Shown here: positions 30,900 through 42,836 of the stretch, in pieces
Position numbering within the stretch: position 1 is the first letter of the stretch
How the letters are laid out: each line of letters begins with the position of its first letter
Origin: Platycnemis pennipes
Lineage: Eukaryota; Arthropoda; Insecta; Odonata; Platycnemididae
DNA length: 64,000 bases
Assembly (NCBI GenBank): GCA_933228895.1
Contig: OW121852.1
Span: 129,451,544-129,515,543 of the forward strand
Reading direction: 5' to 3'
Program-made: the position numbers and the translations under genes
Notes under the pieces: model-generated
What the model saw: the letters and a program-made list of their open reading frames with translations, nothing else
Database searches by the model: none
What the model was told of the DNA's origin: nothing

Positions 30900-33800
30900 A
30901 ATTCAATTCAAAACATTTTATGTAAAATGATTTTAAATCAATACAGAATGAGTCGGATTAATTTGATAAATAAACCAAGAATAGTCTAATATAGAGGACT
31001 ACTGTGTCTGACTGACTTAACTCGATCGATTTAGTCTGACTCGACTTGACTTTTCCTGACTTCACTCGATTGATGACTCCTCTGGGTCCACTGGGATTGA
31101 TACTTGGAATCACAAGTGATCTCTAAGATGAACAAAATTGTCTTCTTATTAGTTATCACCGTTCTAGATGAAAACTAATTTTTGCCCCAAAAACGTTTAA
31201 GTATAAGGCAATAAAATTTTGAAAGAATATTTACTCACAATACTATATTTCCTCCTTGTACGTATCCAAAAATCGGAAACTATTTTCTTCTTTTTCTTCT
31301 GTCTTTTTCTGAAGTACCGTCATTAAAAAGTTTAATCAACTGATCTTCCTTTGGCATAGTGGGAAACAATACCGATGATCAAGTATTGCCCAAACATGAT
31401 GCCTGCATTTGTTATCAGTTTTCGAGAAATAACTATGAAAATGTGAATATTGTTTAAAATTTAATGATACCATTTATTATTTTTTCATTGAAATGGAAGA
31501 CTTTATCAATAACAATTTTAGAAAACTGAGGAGACATATCATACATGTCCGTTTTTTCTAGCATGTGTACCTGTTATTGTTTTGACTTGATTACTGATGA
31601 TTTCCTACGCATAGTAATTTTTTCTGCTGAGTAGAACGTAAAATCTGTCTGTTCTTGAAGAGAGATTAAATTCGCTGATAATTCAGAACATATCAATCAG
31701 ATAGCCAGGTTTTACCAAGAAACGTCCATCATTGAAGTGATCAATAAATTTCCTCTGCATAAAAAATCATTTTTCCTCCTCTTTTTACTCTACCATTCGG
31801 ACCAATGTAACAAGAAAGTAAATAAATATCCTTGTACTGAGGAAATGAAGTACAAGCAAAACCCATTTTTTCAATCACTAAATAGAACAGTTCTGAATCT
31901 CCAGCACTTATTTCGACGAATTTATAATTTTGACTGCTACCCTAGTATTGGCGTCATTTACATGTAAGCTAATTGTTCATGATATAGAAAACAAAGAACT
32001 GCAATACTACGCCCGTGAGCAGTTTCCCTGACCCACTCAAACACTTAAGAATGAACTCTAGTCATCGATGCAGCTACATCTGTCATTAACAATTCGCCGA
32101 TGCAGGTATTCCATGGAAAACCTTTTTTCTAAGAAAAACCTTCCAAAAAATGGGGAATATATACGCTGGTAGCAAAGAAGTTTAGCTCCAAGGTGAAGTT
32201 TTCTTTTATTTATTCTTCCATATATCCAAGAAAAATGTCACGTATACCAGAAAAATAGCTTGGCTGGTTATATCTTGGGCTTTTTCGACTCAAAGAGCAA
32301 ACCATCGTGACGTTATAGCTCAGGCGACGAGTAGTTTTGTAACATCGTCAGAGAACATGACAATTTTTCAATTTAAAGTGTTGCTGGGCAGGGGAGAATC
32401 TTTACCTTTCCATACGTAGGAATTTCCAAACAGTCCTTGACTACACACACCAATAACGCAAGATTTAATGCAATATTCTATGAGAGTTAACAAGCTTAGT
32501 TAACAAGTTGTTAGGTTTGCAATAACAGAGCTATAGAAATTGATGCTTTTACATGGGAATCATCCATATGCAATTCAAGTCTCAGTACCTTAGCTTCATT
32601 CGATGACATATCACTGCAAAAAGTACAAACTGAGGATTTTTGGCTCATTTACGGTGAGATGCAATCAGACCTATTGGTAATAGCTTTTCATCGAATCGTA
32701 TTTCGGCCTTTTTGAAATTCTTTAGGAACTCTTAGATACATACCATACGCATCTATCATATTTTAAATAGCTGCAGTACTTGTGCTATATTTAGCTGTAC
32801 TTATCCATATATCCGCATATCGTCTAATTTCAGTTGAGGTGATTTCTTAGAAACTTAGGATTTGAAATAAACTCAATGAGCTTTCTATTCCCTACCATCA
32901 TAAGTAAATAAAATTTTAAGTGAAAAAAGTTTCTCTAATGGTTTTTAGCACAGACTAAATTTTAAAATTTTGTGCTGCATTTAATAATCTTAAATTCAAA
33001 ATATTATGAGAGGAAATTAGTTTACCATGAGGGTTCTCAAATTAACTACGATATTGCTATTAGTCTGAGTTCATCGAAATAAATAGAATCAATCACAGAT
33101 TACCCTAAAGTGCTAAAAGAGTGGTTTTAGAAAGCCTTTCTTTAAAGAAAACTAGGCTGTGTTAATTTAGTTTTTTAGCGATTTATTCCTACGATCTCAA
33201 CTAAGTAAGATATTTCCGGCCGACTTTTCAATGACTAGCCCTACCATCATCCTAAGGGACCTTAGATTGATGGCGAAGGTACACAGTGCTACGAGTACGG
33301 AAAATACCTTACCCTAGTGGAAGGGAATCCCGAGAAGAATTTATCCAAATCATACCCGAGGAAAGCATAAAATCTTTCTTAATTTAATTTGTTATCGAAT
33401 TCAATAAGGGTACATATTCATTCTATTACGGGTATTATTTTTTATATTTTTCTTGTGAATTATTCTCATTCTTTATTAACATCACTTACATATATTTTTT
33501 ATTTCTTATTGAAATTTTATCGGAAACCGTTCTGAAGAAGCATTTTTTAAAGGGGCAAACGCGTATCTTTCCTCTTCCCGATGAAACGATATTCAGATTT
33601 AATTTCCCACTCTAGTTCGTAAACGAGTATTCTATCGTATTAAAAAAATATGTAAATAATAAAAAAAATGAGCCTTAATGTTCCTTGCTGAATGACCCTT
33701 TACTTCGGTTTGAAGTAAGCCTTTACCTGAGTAGAACCTTTCCAAACAGATTTCCACTTCGAAAGAAAAAATATTCAATTTTACATTTTTTGAGGCCGTA

Positions 33801-34970
33801 TGAACGACTAACAGTGCAATGAATTTATAATTAACAGCAATTCAACACCAAAATACAGAGGAGAACTACATGAATATGTACAACGCTGGATAAAAAACAT
33901 ATACATTCGAAGAAAGTCATTGCCCTAATCAATGTGTAGTACTGGATCATTGTCATATTTATGCATAAAAATTTTTTCGTTCTGAATCGATATATATATA
34001 TATATATATAAACACCGTTAGTATTTTTGTACTCACGGACCGACGCAAAGAGCCTTCTCTTCCTAGATATAAGCTGAGAGCAGGGACGGGTCCATGTGAC
34101 GAATCGATAGGTTCCTCTTGGCTCTTCTCTTTTTCATCATCTCCCCTTTGTCCATTTTACAACAAATTTGGCAACAATACCTCTTACTTTGTTATGGTCA
34201 ATTGTCATGCCCAATCCATGACACAAATCTACAAACTCACTGCAGTGGAGTGGTCAATTGCAGCCCCAAAATTTTTTTGCAACCACAAGGATATTCTCTT
34301 TAGGCTTTTGTTGCATGCCAAAAATTTCCATGACGTTGGAATGAGAACTATGATCACCATATTTTACATGACTTTCTGTTAAGGCAACACGTTTTAGCAT
34401 CGCATTTTCTTCACGTGACTCGTCAATTAATTTTCAGCTCCAGGTTTCCAGGTTAATCCGAGAACCCTGTTCCACTAATAGCATTTTACTGTGGTCTAAT
34501 TTCTTGTTCGCAAACTTGAACGAAGAATTCAGGCCTGCCTCCATCTTACCTGTATCTTTCTTGGCATACGTTAGCATTGCTATGAAGATAGGTCACTTGA
34601 GTCCGAAGAGATAGCAGACATGGAGTCTCACAGCGGTAGTTTCTCATCTCAGTAGCTCTTTGTACCATTGGTATAAATATTCACTTTAAGAAAAAAATTC
34701 TGCTCCATCTTGCATCAAACACGGGCACTGGGAGAATTAAGGTAAGACAATTCCTATGAGACTTGCCCTTAATTGATAGAGAAGCCGCAAAGCGCGTCCG
34801 CTTCCATTTGGAACATCACTCGATTTTATGCAATTTTTCACATATGCAACTTTTCATTTTCATGCATTGAGCTCGAGAAGAGGAATAGCTTTTAGACCAG
34901 TCAATAGCGGTTTCTCAACTACCAGCGTTAATTAATTTCATTGAAAGTGTCAAATTTGACTGGAAATAAG
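30900..34970. other. Long AT-rich stretch without a recognised gene
   Basis: Over 4 kb of AT-rich DNA. A CTGACTCGACTTGACTT-like tandem lies near 31010-31080, and (TA)10 at 33991-34010. Short frames lack protein motifs, and no repeat from elsewhere in the window was recognised. Confidence 0.4.
33991..34010. repeat. (TA)10 microsatellite
   Basis: Twenty bases of uninterrupted TA dinucleotide repeat after GAATCGA. Confidence 0.9.
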
Positions 34971-34978
34971 ATGCTTTC

Positions 34979-35750
34979 TTAACCCTTAAGTAGTCGCGCC
35001 GGGTCTTTTTGACCCGAATGATACTTGGAGTGAATAAAACTTGCATTCAGTTAATTACTCTAGCAATGTGTGTCCCATGTAATCTCTTTACTTACTTCCT
35101 TCTGCCTTTATATACTATTTTTTTGTTCATAAATATGAATTTTCTATTATAATTTACTATTTTGACCCAACGCGAGTATTGGCGTCATGAAATATATCAC
35201 CGTCTGACCCGACGCGAGTGTTTGCGTCTAGAAAAATACTGCTCATTAACTCGTTGCTTGCGTTTGTGATAAAATGTAATAGTTACGGAGACTTCTACGC
35301 TGCCTCGATACTTGGCATTCTATTTGCGATTTATGATCGTATTTTAGTCACCTACACTCCATTCCCTACCTCTTTCCTTGGTAAATTTAGTTCGACTGTG
35401 ACCTTTGCGGAGACCAAAGGATGTGATTCTCCCTGTCAATTTCAAGAGCTACTCTTCAAGATCTTCTCTCTATCGCCTCTTCAACAAATGGTAAAATATC
35501 ATAATTTATTTAGTGTTCATTTGATTTATTCAATTCCGAATTCATAATTATTGGCATAAATTGATAAATATGCTATGATTATTTTAGGATGCCTAAAGTT
35601 TTTCAAACCGATGAAGAGTTACTGGCTGAGTTGACTAGAAAGGAAGACGAAGATTCTTGCATTGGAGGAGTAACAGAGGATGAAGAAGATCTCATTGAAG
35701 TCAGCATTCATAACTCTATGAATAAGCAAGTTTCATGTCTGTTGCAATAA
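34979..35750 (+). mobile_element. piggyBac-like element, 5' end remnant
   Basis: TTAA at 34979-34982, the target of piggyBac elements, is followed by CCCTTAAGTAGTCGCGCCGG and the palindrome CGGGTCTTTTTGACCCG. A short acidic frame follows at 35589. The rest of the transposase and the right terminus were not found, so this is a truncated copy. Confidence 0.55.
35589..35750 (+). pseudogene. Acidic N-terminal fragment, possible piggyBac transposase start
   Basis: ATG at 35589 opens 53 codons rich in Asp and Glu (DEELLAELTRKEDEDSC, TEDEEDLIEV), ending at TAA 35748-35750. piggyBac transposases often begin with an acidic low-complexity segment. No DDE core follows, so the identification depends on the adjoining terminal sequence. 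Confidence 0.35.
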
Positions 35751-37270
35751 TGGCATTATATCCTACCGTCATGTTCTTCTCCAGAGCATCTTCGGTTCCA
35801 TATCTGACCTATATTACTCTCTCTATTAACCCGGTTTAAACCCGTATTAATCACTGCTAAGAACATTTTCCTAATTGAAAAATTTTAAGAGACTATTTTT
35901 CATAATCAGTTTTTACACTACCTTAATTATAACTCCAATTCATACTCATATCCGCACAAATTTAGCTCAAGAGCTTGATAAAGATTTTCATTTAATACCG
36001 ATGGAACCCCATCAATTTCAATATTTCTAGCAAGAATGTTTTATTCCAATAGTTCAGAAAGTTTTTAGCACTCAGTTGCTTTCTTTTTGCTTAATAAATT
36101 GTCACTATTTGTAACATTGATTCTCTTGTAATTGCTTACATAAAGTTTCAACAATATTATTTCAATCATCTTCTCTTTCGTCTTTCTGATTTTTTTTCCT
36201 CCAGTCACGGAGAAAATGTATATTTTTGTTAAAACATAAAACGCATGCTACCTCTCAGTTACATGCAAATAGTGCACGTATGGAGTAGTATTTGTGCATA
36301 ACTGCCTGGTATTAGCTGTAAACTTATTCACTCTGAATTAAAATGCATAAAGCTCTGGTGCTTAATGCCATAGGAGGTCAAGTTTTTAACTTTATTCAAT
36401 TAATATTTTAAATGATTTTATCAGCATAAAGGTACTAATATTAGTAAATAAACGCAAAATTATGACATCTTTTAAATGATTTTCGGTCTAATTTTATCAT
36501 TTGATTATATTGGTATCAGTACTGATTTGAAAAAGGCAAATGTAAGGTTTCAAACGAGATATTTTTGAGGGAACCTCTTGATTTAAAAACAAGTAAGCGT
36601 TTTGAATTGGTTACATGCATGTTTAGAAGTTCGTGCGCGACAATCATAACGACAACACTATGGCTTTAAACTTCTAGTTTAAGTCATCCCCAGTCACAAA
36701 TCATTGTGATGGTATTACGTTGATAAAGTTGATTCAGGTATAGGAGAGTTTTCTTTTCCACAACTAGTGGAATAATTGAAATGTTTTCGGAGACTACTCT
36801 GAAAAAATTTTCCTGGGTGATTGAGCAGCATTCTTCCAAAACACCCTTGTAGAATTACGAGTCATCTTTACTATTTAGTTTAATATAATTTTCCCTCACT
36901 TGTTTCATTCAACTGCTGGTTAAGACGTATGTTATGGTTTTATTTCCCTACGCTGTTCGCGTAGTTGGTCCACCCATTTTCATGCGGTAAGGCCGCAACT
37001 CTGCGAAATGAAGATAATTATTGCATTAACAGTAAACATTGGTGCTTGTTCGCAGGGCTGCTTAGACATTACCTACCAACTGTCGCTCACCCCCAAAGTC
37101 GCTACCAGGTTAATCAGTAGATGTGGAAAATTAAGTAGGTTCAAATTTCCCGATTTGACGTAATAGAGTCGTCAATTAAAAATATGGATTTTAATTGAAA
37201 TCATTATTATGTAATGGTTTTCTCCCTGTCAAACAGAGCTTCCCGTAATTTTCAGTTTACATCTGAGTAA
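35751..37270. other. No recognisable gene
   Basis: AT-rich DNA between the piggyBac-like remnant and a LINE end. No motif-bearing frame and no shared repeat was noticed. Confidence 0.35.
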
Positions 37271-37277
37271 ACAATTA

Positions 37278-37880
37278 AATCTACATCTACATAACACCCT
37301 GCAAGCCCCCGAAAGGGTGTGTGGGAGGTGAGAACTATAATCATGCATGCATAATAAATCGGCGAGAATAAATTTACAGTTAATGCCACGCAGTCATGCT
37401 AAAATAACCATCCGCACATACAATACTTGCATGTAATTGAGAGGTACAAAATAATTATGCAGTTCATGCAGATAACATGCAGTTGCCAGACACGTGAAAT
37501 ATTAAGTAGAAGTGACGATTAGTTATTAGCTTGCGCAAAGTATGTAATAGTTACTGATTAGATATTCAACCCTATGATATGTTAAATAATTTCCAAATAT
37601 TTACAAGAGAATACATGAATACATGCGTTAGTAAAGTTTTACACATTGCATAATATTAATCACAACATTCTGCATCAAATCTAGATTTTCTCATTCAGTA
37701 ATAGACCATTTAATATCTTCTCTGTATTTGGTAAAAATTAATTTTTTTCCGTTCCGTCCCTACTAATTTGATTGGTGAATACATCCCATATGTCTAATGG
37801 ATTCAATGTTATATCGACTGATTTTTATCTAAAGCATGGGAGAATGAGATAATCTGTTTCCGCTGGTATTTAATCTGAAA
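37278..37880 (-). mobile_element. CR1-like LINE 3' end, one half of a head-to-head pair
   Basis: ATCTACATCTACATAACACC then CTGCAAGCCCCCGAAAGGGT marks the 3' terminus on the minus strand, followed by diverged 3' UTR. The neighbouring segment from 37901 is LINE coding sequence on the plus strand, so the two halves face each other. Confidence 0.65.
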
Positions 37881-37900
37881 CAATATGTTGTGGAGGTTGT

Positions 37901-38274
37901 ATGTATCCCACCTTCTTCCAAAGCGTATTCAACTCATCGTCACACAACGCAGTGGAACCACCGCCGAACACATTCAGTGAGCAAATGCTCGAAATAAAAA
38001 TTTCATGTCGTGGAATAGGGCAGCAGTTAAAGAGCATTAGTAAAAACAAATCACCCGGTCCCGATCAAATTCCCTCAGAGTATATAAAAAATTAGCTTCT
38101 GAAATAGTCCCTATTTAGAAATAGTATTCAATAAAACACTGAAAATTCACACAGTACCCAACGATTGGAAATTAGCTAACATTACACCTATTTTTAAAAG
38201 TGGTGATAGGGAAGAACCTAGTAACAATAGGCCCATTTCACTCACGTCAATCTCTTGTAAGGTATTTGAGCACG
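37901..38274 (+). pseudogene. CR1-like reverse transcriptase, N-terminal RT fragment
   Basis: The plus-strand frame encodes LKSISKNKSPGPDQIPSEYI, the conserved RT block 1. After a stop it continues with TVPNDWKLANITPIFKSGDR, EEPSNNRPISLTSISCKVFE. This order (NKSPGPD, DW-AN-PIFK-GD, NRPISL) is the N-terminal part of non-LTR RT domains. The FADD part and the endonuclease are absent. It abuts the minus-strand LINE end. Confidence 0.8.
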
Positions 38275-38376
38275 TTCTCTTTATTTTTGGAAATTATATA
38301 GTGCAATTTCAGCATATAGTAAATTATATTGAGTAATTTCAGCGGGTAACGCCGCTAAAGTTTTCACGGCTAGTAT
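38275..38376 (+). mobile_element. SINE-2 3' part
   Basis: GTGCAATTTCAGC appears at 38301, and a 37 bp block at 38338-38374 beginning TTTCAGCGGGTAACGCCGCT matches the complement of 63211-63247 at 35 of 37 positions. This is the 3' region of the second SINE family in the window; its tRNA-like head is missing here. Confidence 0.6.
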
Positions 38377-38479
38377 GTGATCTTTGAACATCCTGTCTAC
38401 TTAAAGCTGGAAATGCAAGCGTAGAAGTGAGGAAACAATTCATTAAAACGTATATCCGGAGCACGTTTCCCTACGGCAG

Positions 38480-38640
38480 TCGGGCATGAACGATGACAAC
38501 CGTGGATTAGAAAAGGGTAGAAGCAATTGAAATGTGGTGCTACCGAATAATCTAAGAGATTGAATACATCGACCGAGTGAAAAACGAAGAAGTCTTGAGA
38601 AGAGTGACTAAGACTATCCAAATGCCTCATGATCGAACTG
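38480..38640 (+). mobile_element. RTE-like LINE fragment
   Basis: In plus orientation it encodes RVEAIEMWCYRI, then a diverged EIEYIDRVKNEEVLRRV block, matching VEAFEMWCYRRMLK and NEEVLRRV of the relic at 4228-5230. Only about 160 bp are preserved. Confidence 0.7.
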
Positions 38641-38647
38641 ACTACTA

Positions 38648-38740
38648 TGCCATGGTAGCTCAACTGGTAGATCACCTGACCGTAAACCAGGGGGTCTGGG
38701 TTCGAGTTCCGGTCAAGGTGAATGATTTTTTCTCCAAGGA
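38648..38740 (+). mobile_element. SINE-2 head (tRNA-like)
   Basis: CATGGTAGCTCAACTGGTAG is a box A-like start and GGTTCGAGTTCCGGTCAAGG contains box B. It continues into AATGATTTTTTCTCC, shared with 63450-63490. The lack of a foldable acceptor stem and the shared non-tRNA body argue for a SINE, not a tRNA gene. Confidence 0.65.
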
Positions 38741-39274
38741 ATATTTTCTATTAGAAAAAATGTAATAATTTTGGTATTGAATGTCTTGAATGTGAATAAT
38801 TCGTATTTAGAAGTTAGTTGCGCGTATAAACGTCTGATTATTTGAATACCTTAGGGTTTTGATCAGTTGCAGATCGATACGGGTATTTCATTTGAAATGT
38901 GTAAATTTTATCTCGCGATGCAGAAAAACCACCACAGAAGATCAACTCATAACCACCAATGGGATAAACAGGATATGTTTGCGCTTAAGATTGAAACCTT
39001 TAAAATGCATTGCACTGCAAATGGACAGCTTCCACGTGTGAGCCTCCCCGCGGTCGTTAACGAGGTTGCAACTTGAGCGGGTGGCTTAGATTAGTAGCGT
39101 CGAGTTCCAGTCCTGCTAACGAGGGTCGACCGTCGTCCGCCCAACAGTGTCTTTTCAACCTAATAATTATTAACGTGCCTCTATCCTCACCAGAAGTGAC
39201 TGATACAACATTACTTTCAAGTAGGGATTAATACCTCTAAAAATGTAATCCAAACTCTAAGGAGTCGACGTCGT

Positions 39275-39720
39275 TCAGCATTTTGAAATTTCGTAAGGAA
39301 GAAAAAAAATTTTATGTGCAAAATTCTTTACCGTACGTAAACAACTGAGTGTAATTAATTTTTTTCTACCCTATTTATTCTGTTCAGTTCACTCAACTTA
39401 AAAATGTGATTGAGTAGCATTCAATTACGAGATAAAGGCTCCAATGGATAGTATTTTGAATTTTGAATTTTGAAAGAATTCAAGAAAGAAGAAAGAAAGA
39501 AGAATAAAAGAAAATAATTTTGAAGTTTAGCATTTTCAAATTTCATAAGGAAGAAAGAAAGTTTTTTGTTCTGCAAAATTTTTTATCGTACGTTATCAAC
39601 TGAGCGTAATTAATTTTTTTACCTTATTTATTCTCTTGAGTTAACTCGACTTTAAAATGTGATTTTTCGTGACTTACGAGTAGCAGCCGTTACGAGGAAA
39701 AGGCTCCAATGGATAGTCAC
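39275..39720. repeat. Tandem duplication, two units of about 180-190 bp
   Basis: Unit 1 (39275-39452) and unit 2 (39528-39719) share TTTCGTAAGGAAGAAA, ACCGTACGT/ATCGTACGT, GAGCGTAATTAATTTTTTT, CTATTTATTCT and AAAGGCTCCAATGGATAGT. A short GAAAGAAGAAAGAAAGAAG tract lies between them. Divergence is moderate, so the duplication is not recent. Confidence 0.7.
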
Positions 39721-39934
39721 CTAAAAAAGAATAGTGACCGACGACCAATCACAACTCTTTTTTGAATGAAAATGGGAAAATAAGAGTACAGTTTTTAAAC
39801 TCCTCATTCCGAAGTTTCAAATTTGCAACGAATGAAAATCACTTATTCCCGAATATCTAATGAATATTACATGCCGGTGGAAATAATCTGAATATATGAG
39901 TTTTAATGGAATTTCCATGTTGGGATTGAAATGG

Positions 39935-40575
39935 ATCTTACGACACCCAGCGTGGAGTTGACTTCATCTTGATGGGCAATTTATAAGCAGGAATTTCTCG
40001 GCAGATATTCACTTGGGTGACTTCGGCTGGGGGAATCCTCAGCTTGGACCCCTGTTGGCGTTCAGGAGGCCGCAAGATATTCAGCGATCGCACAATCTCG
40101 ACCTCTGGCAACGGAATAGCCTTCTTACTTTTGAATAAAGTCTCACGGGTTTCAGAAAGGAATCTCAACTGCCTGCGTCACAAAATTTTATTTCTTAACG
40201 TTGCGCAAACCTTACTACTCTCGTTTTTTTGACGTACGCCTTTGCGCGCATACCTTTTTACGTCATGCTCCGTAATCCTTTAATATCTGTTGTACCCTGG
40301 ATATCCTCGAGAAGTGGACAGTTTTCTCACGCAATGATTTATCTCCGCCCTCATTGGGCCATCAATCTATATGAGACTGTCACTGGGCGACGGCATATAT
40401 TGGACTTGCCTGCCCCAGAGATACCGGCGACGGAAATTTTCGCCTTGATGTGTTCGCCGGGATGATCCCAAGCGGCGATCGGCTGCACTTCGCCGATATT
40501 GCTTCCTTTGAGAACGGAACCGTGGTTTTTGTGATTATTGAGCATTAAAATAGGGGAGAGATGAATTGGCATTTC
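39935..40575 (-). other. Two adjacent unrecognised minus-strand open frames
   Basis: Frame 1 (40572-40351) contains HKNHGSVLKGSNIGEVQPIA and AWDHPGEHIKAKISVAG. Frame 2 (40168-39938) contains RFLSETRETLFKSKKAIPLP and RIPPAEVTQVNICREIPAYK. Both are more GC-rich than their flanks and have balanced amino acid use, so they may be exons of a host gene or remains of an unknown element. I could not join them with consistent splice sites, and no family is recognised. Confidence 0.25.
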
Positions 40576-40708
40576 GTTTATATTTTTTAGCGAGCCATTT
40601 GAAACCCTTAGGAGAGGTTCCTGTTATTACGAGAGGGTTGACAGCGCGAGTATGTTCTCCCAGGGGGAGGCAATAAACCGCGGTGCCCTGAATCGGATAC
40701 TCTTTAAG

Positions 40709-41604
40709 TTAACGGATGAAGGCGATACTTTGTGGAAATTGCGAACGTTAAACATGGAAAATGAAACAAACTTTGTACTTTCCACACAGATTTATATGTT
40801 CCCCGATCGATTTCAGTGAAAAGGCGTCATTTTCAAGGGGGGCCAACTGACAAAGCATTTCAACGCGTGGCATTTTACATGTTCCAATGAGGAGTGGGGA
40901 AAGGACTCAAACCGAGGGGGAAGGAGAGTTTAGAATGGATTGCGAGGGGGGAGGTGGTGTGGGGGGGAGAGGGAAAGGATGAGGGAAGAAGAGAGTTGGG
41001 TTCCGTCAAGGGCAGCAGTGGGGGGGGGGGGACAAATAGCGGTGAGGGTATTGTGGCGGGCACTAGGGTAGGGGTACACGTTGGATTTTAAAGCCGTTAA
41101 AAACATCTACGAGGATTTAAAATTTGTCAAATCGCTAAAAATACATACGTAAGGTGAAATGGAGTGTCTTAAAATTTCTACAATTTCTAAATAATAAAAG
41201 TTGTAAGTAAAATTACTTAGAAATTGTAGAAGTTTTAAGACACTCCATTTCACCTAATGTATGTATTTCAAACGATTCGACCAATTTGAAATCCTCGCAG
41301 ATGTTTTTAATAGTTTTAAAATCCGACTTGTCCCCCTACCCTAATGCCCGCCACAATGCCCTGACCGCTAATTGTGCCCCCTCATGCTGTCCTTGACGGA
41401 ACCCAACTCCCTTCCTTTCCCCCCCGCCCACACCTCTTTCCCCCCCTAGCTCCCATCCTAAACTCTCCCTCCCCTTGAAATGCCTTGCGTTGGAATGTTT
41501 TGTCAGTTGGCCCCCCTTGAAAATGACGCTGAGTCGTTGAAATCGATCGGGGAACATATAAAGCTGTGTGGAAAGTACAAAGTTTGTTTCATTTACCATG
41601 TTTA
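40709..41604. mobile_element. Fold-back element with arms over 400 bp
   Basis: A long imperfect palindrome: the left arm (about 40748-41185) is the complement of the right arm (about 41190-41604). Matching phrases include AATGAAACAAACTTTGTACT with the complement of AGTACAAAGTTTGTTTCATT, and AGGTGAAATGGAGTGTCTTA with TAAGACACTCCATTTCACCT. The 12 bp ATACTCTTTAAG flanks the unit directly at 40697-40708 and 41605-41616, as a target duplication would. About 40 bases at the left lie outside the palindrome. Open frames inside are compositional. Confidence 0.7.
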
Positions 41605-41616
41605 ATACTCTTTAAG

Positions 41617-42555
41617 GCAATGACGTTGTTGTGTCATATTTCCAGAGTGGCTCTGATTCCCTTTCGTGTACTATACCAAACTACAGAGCAGTAATTCCTA
41701 AAATACCTGACCTTTGCAGCTTAAGAACGCCAGCCACTTGCTTTATTTGTGGTAAGGTAATTTGGACGAGAAATTATGAGGATAGTTAGGAATACTCATA
41801 CGATTAACTAAGTTGAAGGTTTATTGCTGCCACAAAAGGTCTCCTCTCCTCAGGAGACAACAGCGAATTGTTAACAGTATAAAAACTGTTCAAAGGAAAG
41901 TCTTAATTTACCGAATAAACATTAATAGGTTTTATACTGATCCCTTCCCCTTCCACTCCTGAGCAACACCTTGAGGTAACTGACAGAGGAAGCATGTCCA
42001 CGACAAATGTCCTCAAGGCGTATGCCAAACTGAGGAACAAAAAACCATGCTTATCATAAAAAACTCGTGACAGCTATTTTCAGCAAAACGGTCGCTGATG
42101 CAATTAAATTACATATTTTAATCAATGGGTCTAGATTTTTTCAAATTTGCCATTAAACATATTATTCGGGGAGTATGGAGGCAAACACTTAATTCAATGG
42201 AGGTAATTTTTTTTAATGTTGGTGGATGTACATACCATGCACTTACCTTTCCGGGGTATTGTGGCACACATTATGATTTCTAAGGGGCCATCTACAAATC
42301 ACGCTACAGTAAAGGGGGATCAAGCTAACAGTTGCGATGCAGATCAACATATAATGGGGGATGGGTAGACACATTATACATTCATTTCCTATTAAAATAA
42401 TAATGATAAATACATAGATATTAGTGATTGAATTATAGTTTCGAGAAATATATAAGGTATTCATACAGTATATACCAGAGTTATAAATAAAGAAAGAGAG
42501 AGTTCATAGGCAGAGTCTTGTAATATAGTGTGGGATTTTCAGGAACCAAGGAAAA
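41617..42555. other. No recognisable gene
   Basis: AT-rich sequence between the fold-back element and a LINE relic. Nothing is assignable. Confidence 0.35.
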
Positions 42556-42557
42556 TA

Positions 42558-42700
42558 TTAGATCTACATCTTCTCAAAGCCTACAAGCCACCGAGATATT
42601 GAGTGGCAGAGGATGAAGATCACCAAAACTGCACTTTTGGCGTGCAACTAGGCTACTACATGGAAACCTGCTACGAAAATAAGTGGAAGATGAGCGATAG
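42558..42700 (-). mobile_element. CR1-like LINE 3' end, diverged
   Basis: TAGATCTACATCTTCTCAAA, CTACAAGCCACCGAG and GAGTGGCAGAGGATGAAGAT correspond to the family 3' terminus with many substitutions. About 140 bp remain. Confidence 0.6.
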
Positions 42701-42814
42701 GTACCAATATGTATGTACTATTGGTAGCCCCTTGTTCTTCGCAGCAGAAGAGCTCGACAGTCTCATCTCTTGAATCTTATTTCTGTGATCAACGTAACAT
42801 TAGAGAAGACCTCA

Positions 42815-42836
42815 TAATATATATATATATATATTT
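42815..42836. repeat. (AT)n microsatellite
   Basis: About ten AT dinucleotides in a row after CTCATA. Confidence 0.8.

Noticed and set aside
38648..38740. tRNA gene candidate
   Set aside because: Boxes A and B are present, but the sequence continues into a repeat body shared with 63425-63495 and no proper acceptor stem is seen, so a SINE fits better.
40351..40575. Splicing of the two minus-strand frames into one gene
   Set aside because: The candidate donor and acceptor sites I tried gave a stop or the wrong phase.
41336..41599. Minus-strand frame in the fold-back element
   Set aside because: It lies in an inverted-repeat arm, has a Gly-rich low-complexity translation, and its counterpart in the other arm is not conserved as protein.
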